A stretch of 64,000 bases of DNA from Arthrobacter sp. PAMC25284 (GTDB taxonomy: Bacteria > Actinomycetota > Actinomycetes > Actinomycetales > Micrococcaceae). A program made the position numbers and the translations under genes. Positions 51,758 to 61,653 of this stretch are shown here, piece after piece. The DNA lies in NCBI RefSeq assembly GCF_019443425.1, contig NZ_CP080382.1, forward strand, positions 3,410,001-3,474,000, read 5' to 3'. Position 1 is the stretch's first letter, and the number at the start of each line of letters is the position of its first letter. Below the pieces are notes generated by a model. It did no database searches. It saw nothing but the letters and a program-made list of their open reading frames with translations, and was not told the DNA's origin.

Positions 51758-51802
51758 CCTGTAAGGCGGGGGTCGTCGGTTCGAATCCGACAGGGGGCCC
51801 CA
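51758..51802 (+). other. 3' half of a tRNA gene (putative attachment-site core)
   Basis: From the anticodon loop (CCTGTAA) onward: stem GGCGG, variable GGGTC, T-arm GTCGG-TTCGAAT-CCGAC, acceptor AGGGGGC, then C and encoded CCA. The 5' half is missing: no GCCCCCT lies upstream. By register the anticodon would be TGT (Thr), but base 33 is C, so the identity is tentative. It lies just before an integrase. Confidence 0.75.
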
Positions 51803-51804
51803 CG

Positions 51805-51848
51805 AACCCCTCCACTCCGGTGATTTTGCCCGGGACGGAGGGGTTTTT
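51805..51848 (+). terminator. Terminator after the tRNA fragment
   Basis: AACCCCTCC and GGAGGGGTT pair across a 23-base loop, then TTT. It starts two bases after CCA, as a natural tRNA terminator would, so the fragment carries its own downstream flank. Confidence 0.8.
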
Positions 51849-51866
51849 CATGCCTAAAAAGTCGGC

Positions 51867-51888
51867 ACGACACGCTTACGACACGCTT
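51867..51888 (+). repeat. Perfect 11-bp tandem repeat (integrase arm sites?)
   Basis: ACGACACGCTT twice without a gap, between the tRNA fragment and the excisionase gene. This spacing suits arm-type sites of a tyrosine integrase. Confidence 0.55.
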
Positions 51889-51938
51889 TCAGGAAGACGG
51901 GATAGGCCCGTCGGCTCTCGGGGCCGCATAGGAAAGCC

Positions 51939-52166
51939 ATGCAGACAGGCAGAAAGACCTTGGGACCGGCAATGGACCAGGGCAACGCAGTGCAGCTCAT
52001 GACCACCGAGGAAGTGGCCCTCTGGCTGCGGGTGGCCCCCAAGACCCTCAGGAACTGGCGCTCCGCTGGGATCGGGCCGATGGCCCTGAAACTCCACAGC
52101 GTGGTTCGCTATGACCGCGCCGCAGTTGAGGCCTGGATCGGCGAGACTTCGAAGGCGGCAGCCTGA
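51939..52166 (+). CDS. MerR/excisionase-like helix-turn-helix protein
   Basis: A 75-aa protein. The core TTEEVALWLRVAPKTLRNWRSAG is a winged helix-turn-helix of the excisionase type, then VVRYDRAAVEAWI. ATG 51939 has AGGAAAG upstream; ATG 51972 and 52002 are alternatives. It probably bends DNA at the attachment site and controls the direction of the integrase. Its stop overlaps the integrase ATG by one base. Confidence 0.85.
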   Translation: MQTGRKTLGPAMDQGNAVQLMTTEEVALWLRVAPKTLRNWRSAGIGPMALKLHSVVRYDRAAVEAWIGETSKAAA

Positions 52167-53407
52167 TGGGGCGGTCAAGCCTGCCGGTGGGGGCATGGGG
52201 AACGGTCAGCGCCAAGAAAGACGAGACGTCAGGAAAATGGCGTGCCACCTGCAGATTCCGTGGGTGGGACGGTGTTACGCGGACCTACAGCAAGTTCGGG
52301 TCGACCAAAGGGAAGGCAGAGACCGCACTGCTGGCGTCCATGACGCAGCGCCAGCAGGAGAAAGGACGCTTGTCCAACAATCCCTCCCTGAAGGACGTGG
52401 CAGAGAAATGGCTGTCAAGCATCGAAGTTCCTCAGGTGGTCGTCGACGAAAACGGGAACATGGTCCCAGTCGACGGTACGGAGGAAATCCGGCGGCAGAC
52501 GTGGGACCAGTACGAGAGCATCGTCCACCGCCTTATCGAACCGAACCTCGGCGCGCTGAAGATCAAGGAAATCACGACGTCGACATGTGACCGCTTCCTG
52601 CGTTCTCTGGTGGTGGATGGAAAAGGGCGCACGAATGCCCGTCTGGCGAAAACGGTGCTCAAGCAGATCATGTCCTATGCCGTCCGCCACGACCTCTACA
52701 TCTGGGGCAATCCCGTGGTTGAAGTAGATCGCCTCAGAAAGCCCCGTAAGGAGCCCCAGGGGCTCAGTGAGACGACGCTGGAGGAAGTCCGCAAGGCAGT
52801 GCGGAATTGGGGGCTGGAACCGGGGCGCTCCGGTCCGCGGCCGACCAGCATTCTGGCAGACATTGTGGACGTGCTGCTCGGCACGGGTGCGCGCATCGGA
52901 GAGGTCCTTGCGATCCGTCTGGAAGACATCGATCTGTCAGGTGACGTCGGAAAGGTCGCCATCACTGGCACGTTGGTGGAACCGCGGCACGGGCCCAAGT
53001 ACCGGCAGGACCTCTTGAAGAACCCCGGCAGCGAACGGATCATCCCGGTGCCAGGGTTCGTCGTGGACGTGCTCGTGCGCAGGATCTCGGAATCGCTGGC
53101 AAACAATGCGGCTGGCGCGCTGTTCTGGTCCAGGCGCGGAACCTACATGCAGGGGTCCAGCGTAAGGAGGCAACTGCGCGCCGCCCTGGACGCTGCTGGC
53201 ATTGAGAACGCCCAACTCATTACGCCGCACGCATTCAGGCGTACCGTGGCGACCCTCCTCGCCAGGGAGGTGGAGGACAAAGCCGCGGCCTCCATGCTGG
53301 GCCATGCCGACTTGACGATGACGCACGCTGCGTACATTCAACGGCTCAATGAGGTTGATGACCACACAGCGGTCCTGGACGGTCTTGCGCCGAAGCCCCT
53401 GTCCTAG
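52166..53407 (+). CDS. Tyrosine-recombinase integrase
   Basis: A 413-aa protein. An N-terminal arm-binding region (GKWRATCRFRGWDGV), a core-binding SAM-like domain, then the catalytic domain: GTGARIGEVLAIR (first Arg near residue 243), TPHAFRRTVAT (His-x-x-Arg near 355), LGHADLTMTHAAYIQR (His and Tyr near 389). All catalytic residues are visible, so the enzyme should be active. It integrates the element at the tRNA-derived site just upstream. Confidence 0.94.
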   Translation: MGRSSLPVGAWGTVSAKKDETSGKWRATCRFRGWDGVTRTYSKFGSTKGKAETALLASMTQRQQEKGRLSNNPSLKDVAEKWLSSIEVPQVVVDENGNMVPVDGTEEIRRQTWDQYESIVHRLIEPNLGALKIKEITTSTCDRFLRSLVVDGKGRTNARLAKTVLKQIMSYAVRHDLYIWGNPVVEVDRLRKPRKEPQGLSETTLEEVRKAVRNWGLEPGRSGPRPTSILADIVDVLLGTGARIGEVLAIRLEDIDLSGDVGKVAITGTLVEPRHGPKYRQDLLKNPGSERIIPVPGFVVDVLVRRISESLANNAAGALFWSRRGTYMQGSSVRRQLRAALDAAGIENAQLITPHAFRRTVATLLAREVEDKAAASMLGHADLTMTHAAYIQRLNEVDDHTAVLDGLAPKPLS

Positions 53408-53614
53408 GCGATCTGTGTCGTCTGGCCGCCCCGTGTGAAATGAGACCCGCACGGATGAAGCCTGCTGTGCGCTGGAGTGAGTCGTCAACCGGTTTGGCGG
53501 CTCATTCCAGCGTTTGCGGGCGGCTGGTCGGACCGTGGCTTCGCGAAGCGGGTGGCCGCACCCGGCTAAACTTCGCTGTAGCTATCAAAGGTCTTGTCAA
53601 CAGGGGGAACACGC

Positions 53615-56600
53615 GTGGATGCGTTCGGAATTCGTGAAAAGCTGATCGCCGGCTACCGGTCTTTCACGGAAGGCTTCGTTGACATCCAGGACCCGCGGAT
53701 CAAGGATGCCGTCGTCGAGCTCGGAGATAAGGGACGGCAGTGGCCCGATCCTTGGCTGTCCCTGAATCCATCGTTCAGCTCCGGCGGCCGTATAGACGAG
53801 CTCGTCCGGCGTGGGCTCCTGCATCCCGACTGCGATGCCATTTTCAGGCCCAAGAAGGATGCCGGCGATCGGGGCTCGGCGCCTATCACGCTGCACAAGC
53901 ATCAGCGCGATGCCATTGAAATCGCCGCCAAGGAGGATTCATACGTCCTCACAACGGGCACGGGCTCCGGTAAATCCCTTGCGTACATAGTTCCAATTGT
54001 GGACCGTGTGCTCCGCGAAGGGACGGGTAAGGGCGTCAAGGCCATCATCGTTTACCCGATGAACGCCTTGGCCAACAGCCAGATGGAGGAGCTATCCAAG
54101 TTCCTCGACAACGGATTTGACGGCAAGCCGCCGGTCACTTTCGCGCGCTACACCGGCCAGGAACGTGGCGAGGCTCGCGAGAACATCCTTAAGAACCCCC
54201 CGGACATCTTGCTGACGAACTACGTGATGCTCGAATACGTCCTGACGCGCCCGGAGGAGCGGCAGTCGCTCATCCGTGCGGCCTCCGGATTGCAGTTCCT
54301 GGTCCTGGACGAGCTACACACTTATCGTGGCCGGCAGGGCGCCGATGTTGCCATGCTCGTACGCCGCTTGCGGGACGCTTGTAACGCCCAGAACACCCTG
54401 CAGTGCATTGGCACCTCCGCCACGATGTCGAGTGGTGGAACTGTGGCCCAGCAACAGAAGGACGTTGCCGAGGTTGCTTCTCGGATTTTTGGAACCGTTG
54501 TTTCGCCGGACCACGTGGTGACCGAAACCTTGGTCCAAGCCACGACCAACCAGCACCGATCGGATCAGGATCTGAAGGCCGCTGTGAGAGAACGCGGTGA
54601 TGCCGAGTACAGCAGCCCCACGCTGGACGGCGGGTACACCCTGATGACGTCCGATCCACTGGCATCCTGGATTGAGGACACGTTCGGCCTGACAACGGAG
54701 CCGGAATCCGGCAAGATCATCCGCAGACAACCACAGACCGTTACCCATGCCGCAGAGGAACTGGCCAAGCAGACCGGGGAATCGGTAAGCAGCTGCGCCA
54801 CCGCTATCCGCGCGACTCTCCTCGCGGGTTCTAAGGCGAAGCACGCTGAGACCAACCGCCCGCTGTTCGCCTTCCGCCTTCACCAGTTCATTTCCAAGGC
54901 CGGTTCCCTTTATGCGACAGCGGAGGCTGAAGACACGAGGCTTATCGAGACCGATTTCCAGCTGACCGTCGGGGACGCGGAGAAGCGGCTCTATCCCCTC
55001 GCGTTTTGTCGCGAGTGCGGTCAGGAATACCTGATGGCTCGGTTGACGGAGGCCGGGGGCGACTTCCGTTTCATCGCCCGTCACGAACTGAAAATGCAGG
55101 ATACTGGCGGCCCGGACAATGGCCAGGACGGGTATCTGTACATCTCCACTGAGCAGGAATGGCCAGAACAGGCCATTGAGGCGGGCCGTATCCCCGCTTC
55201 TTGGCTCAATGAGGCGGTGTCTGGGAATCGAGTCATCGAGTCCAAGCGCAAGCGGATTCCGTCGCGCTACCGCGTCCAGCCTGACGGCGCAGCGGCCCGG
55301 GATAACGAGTACACCCAGGACGATGGCCAGCTCGCCGCGTGGGTCCCGGGAAGCCTTGGTTTCTGCCTGAACTGCCAAGTCACCTATGAATCCGCCCGGA
55401 GCGGTGAATTCTCCAAGGTTGTGACGCTCGACCAAGAGGGCCGCAGCAGCGCGATGACCGTGATCGCAACGAAGCTCGTGCAGTTATTGAAGTCAGAGGT
55501 CGGCAGCGATTTGAGTCCGCGCGCTAAGAAACTGCTGACTTTCGTGGACAACAGACAGGACGCGTCCCTCCAGGCCGGCCACTTGAACGACTTCGTCCAA
55601 GTGGCCCAGCTTCGCTCTGCCCTCTACCGTGCAGTCGCCTCGGCCGGGGATGACGGAGTCGACGCGATGGAGCTGGGTGATGCGATCATCAAGACGCTCA
55701 GCCTGGCTTGGTCCGACTATGCGCGGACCGAAGATCCGCTGGACCCTAAACCGACCAAGCGAGCCTTGAACGAGGTGGTGACCTACCGTGCGCTGCGGGA
55801 TTTGCAGCGCGGTTGGCGGATCACCCTGCCCAACCTTGAACAAACAGGTCTCCTGATAGTGGACTACCCTCTCGCCAAGAACCTGGCGGAACAAGAGCGC
55901 CGCTGGGAAAAAGCTCACTACGTGCTCCGGGACGCGGACCCCGGCAAGCGCGAGGAGATTATTCGGGTTCTGCTGGATGAGTTCCGCCGCGTTCTTGCCA
56001 TCGACGCCGAGGAACTGACGGCGGACTGGCTCGACCGGGTCAAGAACCGCAGCCGGGAATTCCTGACGGGAATTTGGGCTTTGCCAGAGCAGGAATCTGC
56101 TGCCAGCGTCGGGCTCGTGACCACGGAGCCCAAGAAGATGGCTTACCGGACGACTCTCCCCGTGACCTCCTACGGAACATTTGGCCGATGGCTAGCCAAG
56201 ACGGCCTCACCCGGCAATAAGCTCAAACGCGCTGAGGTGGACGAAGTCATCGCGTCGCTCTTCCAAATTCTGCTCGAGACCGGATTCATTGCCGAGGTCA
56301 TCGAAGGCAAGGTCTCCGGCTACCGGCTCAAACTGTCCAGCATGGTTTTGAGGAAGGGCGACGGCGAGTACGGCGCACCCGATTTGCTCCGCCGCACCTA
56401 TCATGCCGACCAGAAGCCCCGCGTCATCCAGTTCTTCAAGGACCTGTACCTGGAGCAAGGACAGGAGCTGGCCGGGCTCAAAGCGGCGGAGCACACCGCC
56501 CAGGTACGTGCAGAAGACCGGGAAGCCAGGGAACAGGCGTTCCGCGAAGCAGAACTTCCGCTGCTGTTCTGTTCTCCAACTATGGAGCTGGGCGTCGACA

Positions 56601-58795
56601 TCGCCGACCTCAATGCGGTGGCGATGCGCAACGTTCCGCCGACGCCGGCAAACTACGCGCAGCGCAGCGGCCGTGCGGGGCGCTCGGGCCAGCCGGCCCT
56701 GGTCCTGACCTACTGTGCCACAGGCAGCCCTCACGACTCCTACTACTTCGAACGCTCGAACCTCATGGTTTCCGGTCAGGTCCAGCCGCCGCGGTTGGAC
56801 TTCGCCAACGAGGACCTGATCAGGTCACACGTCCACGCCATTTGGCTGGCTGAAACCCTCGCCGCAACCAGCTCGGGTCTGGGTAAGTCCATGAGCGGGC
56901 TGCTCAAGCTGGAAGACAAGAGCTACCCTCTTCAACCCGAGATCAGATACGTCCTAGCTGATGAACAGGCCGCGAAACGCGCCAAGGCATCGGCAGAGGT
57001 CCTCCTGCGTAGCATCGAAGGGGAACTGAAGGACACGTCGTGGTGGACTGAATCATGGTCCGATGCGGTCATTGAGAACGCTCTGACCAACTTCGATCAG
57101 GCCTGCGAGAGGTGGCGACAGCTCTACCGGAGCGCCATCACCGAGCAAGACGCTGCACACCGAGCCAGCCAGGATCACTCGACCGATTCCAAGCAACGCG
57201 AGGCCGCGGCCAACCGGCACCGCGAGGCCGGGCAGCGATTGGAAATCCTCCTCAACGACAGCGATTCCAAGGGCCAATCGGATTTCTACACCCTGCGTTA
57301 CTTGGCGTCGGAAGGCTTCCTCCCGGGATACTCTTTCCCGCGGCTGCCATTGGCTGCCTTCATCCCGGGCATCCGAAGAGGCAAGGACAACAACAGCACA
57401 TGGCTGCAACGCTCGCGTTTCCTGGCGATCAGCGAGTTCGGACCGGACTCGCTGATCTACCACGAAGGCGCCCGCTACCAGGTCAAGCGCGTCAGCCTGC
57501 CGCGGGACTCCGACGGCGGGGGCGCGGGAGACGTTGTCCTCGGGGAGGCCCGTGTCTGCGTCGCCTGTGGCTACTTGCACCAGCGCGAGGCCGGACTTGA
57601 CATCTGCGAATCGTGCAATGAACCGCTGGCCGGCAGCTGGTCAAACCTGATGCAGTTGCAGTCCGTCATCACCCGCCGCCGCGAACGGATCAGCGCCGAC
57701 GAAGAGGAACGCAACCGCCAGGGATTCCAGCTGGTCACCAACTACCGATTCGCACCGCATGGTAAGAATCCGGGCCGCTCCGATGCGCAGATGCTGAACG
57801 GCGGGGCAGCCATCGGTGCAGTGCACTACGGCGACGGAGCCACCGTCCGGGTGACCAACCTGGGTCGACGGAACCGGGCCAACCAGGATCGGTACGGCTT
57901 CTGGCTCGACCTGATCACGGGCGAATGGCTGTCGGAAAAGAAGGCCACCGCCGATACCGGAGACGCGAGTGAGACCACCGACGCGGATGACATGACCGTA
58001 GAACAGTCCAAGAAGAAGCAGATGGTGACTCCTTACGTTGAGGACCGCCGCAACATCGCCGTCGTCCGCTGGGCGGAGAACGTGACGCCCGCAGAAGCAA
58101 CCTCAATGCAGTTCGCCATGGAACGCGGCATCGAAGCCGTGTTCCAGCTGGAGGACTCCGAGCTCTCCAGCGAGCTGTTGGCTGACAGTGAAGATCGGGG
58201 ACGTCTGCTGTTCATCGAGGCCGCGGAGGGCGGCGCCGGAGTGTTGCGCCGGCTGCAAAGCGAGCCGGACGCCATGGCCAGGGTCGCCGCCAAGGCGCTG
58301 GAAATTTTGCATGTCGATGCCGCTACGGGCAACGACGTGGAAAACAGCTGCGTCCGTGGCTGCTACCGGTGCCTGTTGTCCTACGGCAATCAGCGTGACC
58401 ACGAAATCATCGACCGGAGGCTCGTCATAGACCGGCTGATGCAGTTGGCCGGCGCTGTCACGGTGGCCGCAGCACCGACGCCGAAACCCAAGCACGCTAT
58501 GCCTCCCGGAACTGTGGTCAGCCCGAGGGCCCAAAGCCTGTTGGACTATCTGCTGCAGAACGGGCGAAACCTACCCGACGAAATCGGCCCCAGCATTGAG
58601 GGGAATGTGGTGGATTTCGTCTACACCGCTAAGTTGTCGGTGGGCATTGCTGTGATTGTGGAGGACGTGTCCAGACCTCCCGTCGATGACCTGGCACTGA
58701 CGTACGGCAACTGGAACGTCATTAGGTGCCGTCAGGACGAAGACATTGAAGCATTTGTTAGTGGACACACGAACGTATTTGGAGTGGTGGAGTGA
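53615..58795 (+). CDS. DEAD/DEAH helicase with DUF1998 C-terminus (defence-type)
   Basis: A 1726-aa protein from GTG 53615, after a GGGGGA site; TTG 53594 is in frame but less likely. Helicase motifs: TTGTGSGKSLAY (near residue 113), LVLDELHTYRGRQGAD (near 230), and YAQRSGRAGRSG (near 1017). Zinc-binding cysteines lie in AFCRECGQEY and ICESCNEPL. The DUF1998 cluster is NSCVRGCYRCLLSYGNQ near residue 1580. Such large helicases occur in defence systems (DISARM DrmB carries DUF1998, Druantia DruE is of this size class). The GTGA overlap with the next gene shows one operon. Confidence 0.85.
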   Translation: MDAFGIREKLIAGYRSFTEGFVDIQDPRIKDAVVELGDKGRQWPDPWLSLNPSFSSGGRIDELVRRGLLHPDCDAIFRPKKDAGDRGSAPITLHKHQRDAIEIAAKEDSYVLTTGTGSGKSLAYIVPIVDRVLREGTGKGVKAIIVYPMNALANSQMEELSKFLDNGFDGKPPVTFARYTGQERGEARENILKNPPDILLTNYVMLEYVLTRPEERQSLIRAASGLQFLVLDELHTYRGRQGADVAMLVRRLRDACNAQNTLQCIGTSATMSSGGTVAQQQKDVAEVASRIFGTVVSPDHVVTETLVQATTNQHRSDQDLKAAVRERGDAEYSSPTLDGGYTLMTSDPLASWIEDTFGLTTEPESGKIIRRQPQTVTHAAEELAKQTGESVSSCATAIRATLLAGSKAKHAETNRPLFAFRLHQFISKAGSLYATAEAEDTRLIETDFQLTVGDAEKRLYPLAFCRECGQEYLMARLTEAGGDFRFIARHELKMQDTGGPDNGQDGYLYISTEQEWPEQAIEAGRIPASWLNEAVSGNRVIESKRKRIPSRYRVQPDGAAARDNEYTQDDGQLAAWVPGSLGFCLNCQVTYESARSGEFSKVVTLDQEGRSSAMTVIATKLVQLLKSEVGSDLSPRAKKLLTFVDNRQDASLQAGHLNDFVQVAQLRSALYRAVASAGDDGVDAMELGDAIIKTLSLAWSDYARTEDPLDPKPTKRALNEVVTYRALRDLQRGWRITLPNLEQTGLLIVDYPLAKNLAEQERRWEKAHYVLRDADPGKREEIIRVLLDEFRRVLAIDAEELTADWLDRVKNRSREFLTGIWALPEQESAASVGLVTTEPKKMAYRTTLPVTSYGTFGRWLAKTASPGNKLKRAEVDEVIASLFQILLETGFIAEVIEGKVSGYRLKLSSMVLRKGDGEYGAPDLLRRTYHADQKPRVIQFFKDLYLEQGQELAGLKAAEHTAQVRAEDREAREQAFREAELPLLFCSPTMELGVDIADLNAVAMRNVPPTPANYAQRSGRAGRSGQPALVLTYCATGSPHDSYYFERSNLMVSGQVQPPRLDFANEDLIRSHVHAIWLAETLAATSSGLGKSMSGLLKLEDKSYPLQPEIRYVLADEQAAKRAKASAEVLLRSIEGELKDTSWWTESWSDAVIENALTNFDQACERWRQLYRSAITEQDAAHRASQDHSTDSKQREAAANRHREAGQRLEILLNDSDSKGQSDFYTLRYLASEGFLPGYSFPRLPLAAFIPGIRRGKDNNSTWLQRSRFLAISEFGPDSLIYHEGARYQVKRVSLPRDSDGGGAGDVVLGEARVCVACGYLHQREAGLDICESCNEPLAGSWSNLMQLQSVITRRRERISADEEERNRQGFQLVTNYRFAPHGKNPGRSDAQMLNGGAAIGAVHYGDGATVRVTNLGRRNRANQDRYGFWLDLITGEWLSEKKATADTGDASETTDADDMTVEQSKKKQMVTPYVEDRRNIAVVRWAENVTPAEATSMQFAMERGIEAVFQLEDSELSSELLADSEDRGRLLFIEAAEGGAGVLRRLQSEPDAMARVAAKALEILHVDAATGNDVENSCVRGCYRCLLSYGNQRDHEIIDRRLVIDRLMQLAGAVTVAAAPTPKPKHAMPPGTVVSPRAQSLLDYLLQNGRNLPDEIGPSIEGNVVDFVYTAKLSVGIAVIVEDVSRPPVDDLALTYGNWNVIRCRQDEDIEAFVSGHTNVFGVVE

Positions 58796-61653
58796 CTAGT
58801 ACGACGGCGGAGCACAGTTTTGCGGTTGGCTCGCTGGTAGCGGCCCGCGGCCGGGAATGGGTGGTTCTGCCCGAGAGCACCCCCGGCTTCCTAGTCCTCC
58901 AGCCCCTGGGCGGCACTACGGACGACATCGCCGGAGTCATCCCCTCCATCGAGGAAGTGAACCCGGCGTCCTTCGGTCTGCCGCTGGCAACCGACCTGGG
59001 CGATGACCGCAGCGCCCGGCTGCTCCGCGACGCGCTCCGTATCGGATTCCGATCCAGCGGTGGCCCGTTCCGTTCCCTGGCAGGGTTGAATGTGAGCCCG
59101 CGCCCGTATCAGCTCGTTCCACTGCTGCTGGCGCTCCGCCAGGATGTCGTGCGCCTCCTGGTCGCCGACGATGTGGGAATTGGCAAGACCATCGAGGCTG
59201 GACTGATCGCCTCCGAGCTCCTGGCTCAGGGCGACGCCAGCGGACTCGCTGTCCTCTGCCCGCCGAGCCTGGCCCAGCAGTGGAAGCAGGAACTTTCTGA
59301 GAAGTTTGGTATTGACGCCGAGCTGGTCTTGCCAGGGACAGTGAAGCGGCTGCAGAGGGAAGCCGGCTACGACAAGTCAATCTTTGAGTATTTCAAACAC
59401 ACGATCGTTTCCACTGACTTCATCAAGTCCGAGTCCAAGCGCCACGACTTCATGCGGACCGCACCAGAGCTGGTGATTGTGGACGAGGCCCACGGCGTCA
59501 CTGCCGATGATTCCGGCAAGGGCGGCGTCGGCCGCACGCAGCGGTACGAGCTGGTGCGGGGACTGGCCGACAAGCCGGACCGTCACCTCGTGCTGGTGAC
59601 GGCAACGCCGCACAGCGGCAACGACGGTGCCTTCCGCAACCTGATCGGCCTGCTGGATAAAAGCCTCAAGACCGTGGACCTCTCTACCGAGACGGGCCGC
59701 CGCAAACTCGCGGACCATATGGTCCAGCGCCGCCGCGTGGACATCCGCAGCTACCTGAAGTCGGACACCAAGTTCCCCAGCGACCGGCAGACAGTCGAGG
59801 TCGCCTATAAGCTCTCGCCGGAGCACCGGGCGTTCTTCGACGCCGTCCTGAACTACGTCCGCGGCCAGGTGCAGGACACCTCCGGCAGCAAACGCGACCA
59901 ACGCATCCGCTGGTGGTCCGCGCTGTCCTTGCTGCGTGCCATGGCTTCCTCGCCTGCATCGGCGGCCGCTACCCTGAACACCCGTGCTGTCGCTGAAGAT
60001 GCTGAATCGGACGCCGCCGCCGAGAAGCGCGGCATGGCAGTGGTGATGGACCAGGTGGAGGACGACGGCGGCGAAGGCATCGACGTCGTGCCCGGCTCCC
60101 GGCCGGATGCCTTGGATGAAACTTCGTGGGAAAAACGTCAGCTCAATGCGTTCCTCAAGACAGCGGGGGAGCTTCAGGCCAACCCCGGGCAGGACGCCAA
60201 GCTTCAGCTCTTGGTCAAGCGCATCCGAGCGCTCATTGCCGAGGGCTTCCAGCCCATCGTTTTTTGCCGCTTCATCCCAACCGCACACTACGTCTCGGAG
60301 TACCTGCGGGAAGTTGGGAAGAGGAAGTTCGACGTCGAGGTAGTCACCGGCGAACTGCCCTCGGAGGAACGCGCCGCTCGCATCGCCGCGCAGGCGGACC
60401 GCGCCGGCGACACTCCGAAGGTGCTGGTGGCCACAGACTGCCTGTCCGAGGGTGTGAACCTGCAGGACGGCTTCCAAGCCGTAATCCACTATGACCTCGC
60501 CTGGAATCCCACCCGCCACGAACAGCGCGAGGGGCGGGTGGACCGTTTCGGACAGTTGTCGGATACCGTCCGCGCCCTAACCATCTACGGTGATGACAAC
60601 GGTATCGACGGCATCGTGCTGGAGGTCCTGCTGCGCAAGCATGAGAGCATTCGCCGGGACTTGGGCATCAGCGTACCCGTCCCGCCCCGCAGTGATCAGA
60701 TCCTTTCCGCGCTCCTCGAAGGCATCATGATGCGCGGCAAGAACGGCGATCAGCTGGAGCTGTTCAGCCTCACCCCGGAAGCCGAGGAACTGGACGCTGA
60801 ATGGCGAAGCAGCGCGGAACAGGAGAAGCTCAGCCGCTCCCGCTTCGCGCAGAATGCCATACGCCCGGAAGAAGTTCAGAAAGTGGTGGACGCAGCCCGG
60901 CGCAGCCTGGGCGACCCCGACGACATCGCGGCCTTTGTGAAAGCAGCTCTCGAAGAAACGGGCGCGCACGTCGATACCACTCCCGATGGGCTTGTGGCCG
61001 AGCTGACAGCGGCTGTGCCGGGTATCCGCAACGCCCTGGGCTCGGATTCCAAGATCCGCTTCGTCAACGACTTCCCGGCCCCGCACCACACCTCAGTGCT
61101 GGTACGTACGGACCCCGTCGTCGCTGCAGCGGCAAACTACGTCCTGAACTCCGCCCTGGACGCGCAACTCAGGGGCAATGAACGCCCGGCCCGCCGCTGC
61201 GGGTTCATCAAAACCAACGCGGTGGACAAACTTACCGTGGCCCTCCTGATGCGCTTCCGGACCAAGCTGGTGCTTCCCGCGCGGCTCGGCGACAAGACAG
61301 ACATGGCAGAGGAGGCCCGCGTCCTGGCCTTCACAGGCATGCCGCAGAACCCCGTCTGGCTCCCGGAAGATGCCGTCGAAGCGCTGCTCCAGGCCAGACC
61401 GGACGCGAATGCCGGCGATGTCACCAACATGATGGCCGCCATCCTCGGATCTCTGGACCAGCTGAAGGATCAGCTGGACCAGAAAGCCCGCGAGGTGGCC
61501 GACCAGATCCGTGATGCCCACCGCGAGGTCAGGATCGCCGCCCGTGGCGACCGTGCCGGCCAGCTCGGCATCCGAGGCCTCACGGTGGAACCGAATCTTC
61601 CCGCAGACATCCTGGGCGTCTACGTCTACAGCCCGGCCGGAGGCACCAAATGA
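58792..61653 (+). CDS. SNF2/HepA-type helicase (DrmD-like)
   Basis: A 953-aa protein from GTG 58792, overlapping the DUF1998 helicase stop. Walker A is LVADDVGIGKTIEAGLIASE (near residue 126), the DEAH box is VIVDEAHGV (near 230), and the C-terminal helicase half has QREGRVDRFGQ. VFCRFIPTAHYVSEYL fits motif IV. The overall plan matches the DISARM SNF2 helicase DrmD as I recall it. Its stop overlaps the methyltransferase ATG. Confidence 0.86.
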   Translation: MTSTTAEHSFAVGSLVAARGREWVVLPESTPGFLVLQPLGGTTDDIAGVIPSIEEVNPASFGLPLATDLGDDRSARLLRDALRIGFRSSGGPFRSLAGLNVSPRPYQLVPLLLALRQDVVRLLVADDVGIGKTIEAGLIASELLAQGDASGLAVLCPPSLAQQWKQELSEKFGIDAELVLPGTVKRLQREAGYDKSIFEYFKHTIVSTDFIKSESKRHDFMRTAPELVIVDEAHGVTADDSGKGGVGRTQRYELVRGLADKPDRHLVLVTATPHSGNDGAFRNLIGLLDKSLKTVDLSTETGRRKLADHMVQRRRVDIRSYLKSDTKFPSDRQTVEVAYKLSPEHRAFFDAVLNYVRGQVQDTSGSKRDQRIRWWSALSLLRAMASSPASAAATLNTRAVAEDAESDAAAEKRGMAVVMDQVEDDGGEGIDVVPGSRPDALDETSWEKRQLNAFLKTAGELQANPGQDAKLQLLVKRIRALIAEGFQPIVFCRFIPTAHYVSEYLREVGKRKFDVEVVTGELPSEERAARIAAQADRAGDTPKVLVATDCLSEGVNLQDGFQAVIHYDLAWNPTRHEQREGRVDRFGQLSDTVRALTIYGDDNGIDGIVLEVLLRKHESIRRDLGISVPVPPRSDQILSALLEGIMMRGKNGDQLELFSLTPEAEELDAEWRSSAEQEKLSRSRFAQNAIRPEEVQKVVDAARRSLGDPDDIAAFVKAALEETGAHVDTTPDGLVAELTAAVPGIRNALGSDSKIRFVNDFPAPHHTSVLVRTDPVVAAAANYVLNSALDAQLRGNERPARRCGFIKTNAVDKLTVALLMRFRTKLVLPARLGDKTDMAEEARVLAFTGMPQNPVWLPEDAVEALLQARPDANAGDVTNMMAAILGSLDQLKDQLDQKAREVADQIRDAHREVRIAARGDRAGQLGIRGLTVEPNLPADILGVYVYSPAGGTK

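Noticed and set aside
33507..51802. One genomic island bounded by tRNA-Ala and the tRNA fragment as attL/attR
   Set aside because: The 3' halves of the two tRNAs differ beyond the shared TTCGAATC of the T-arm, so they are not a duplicated core.
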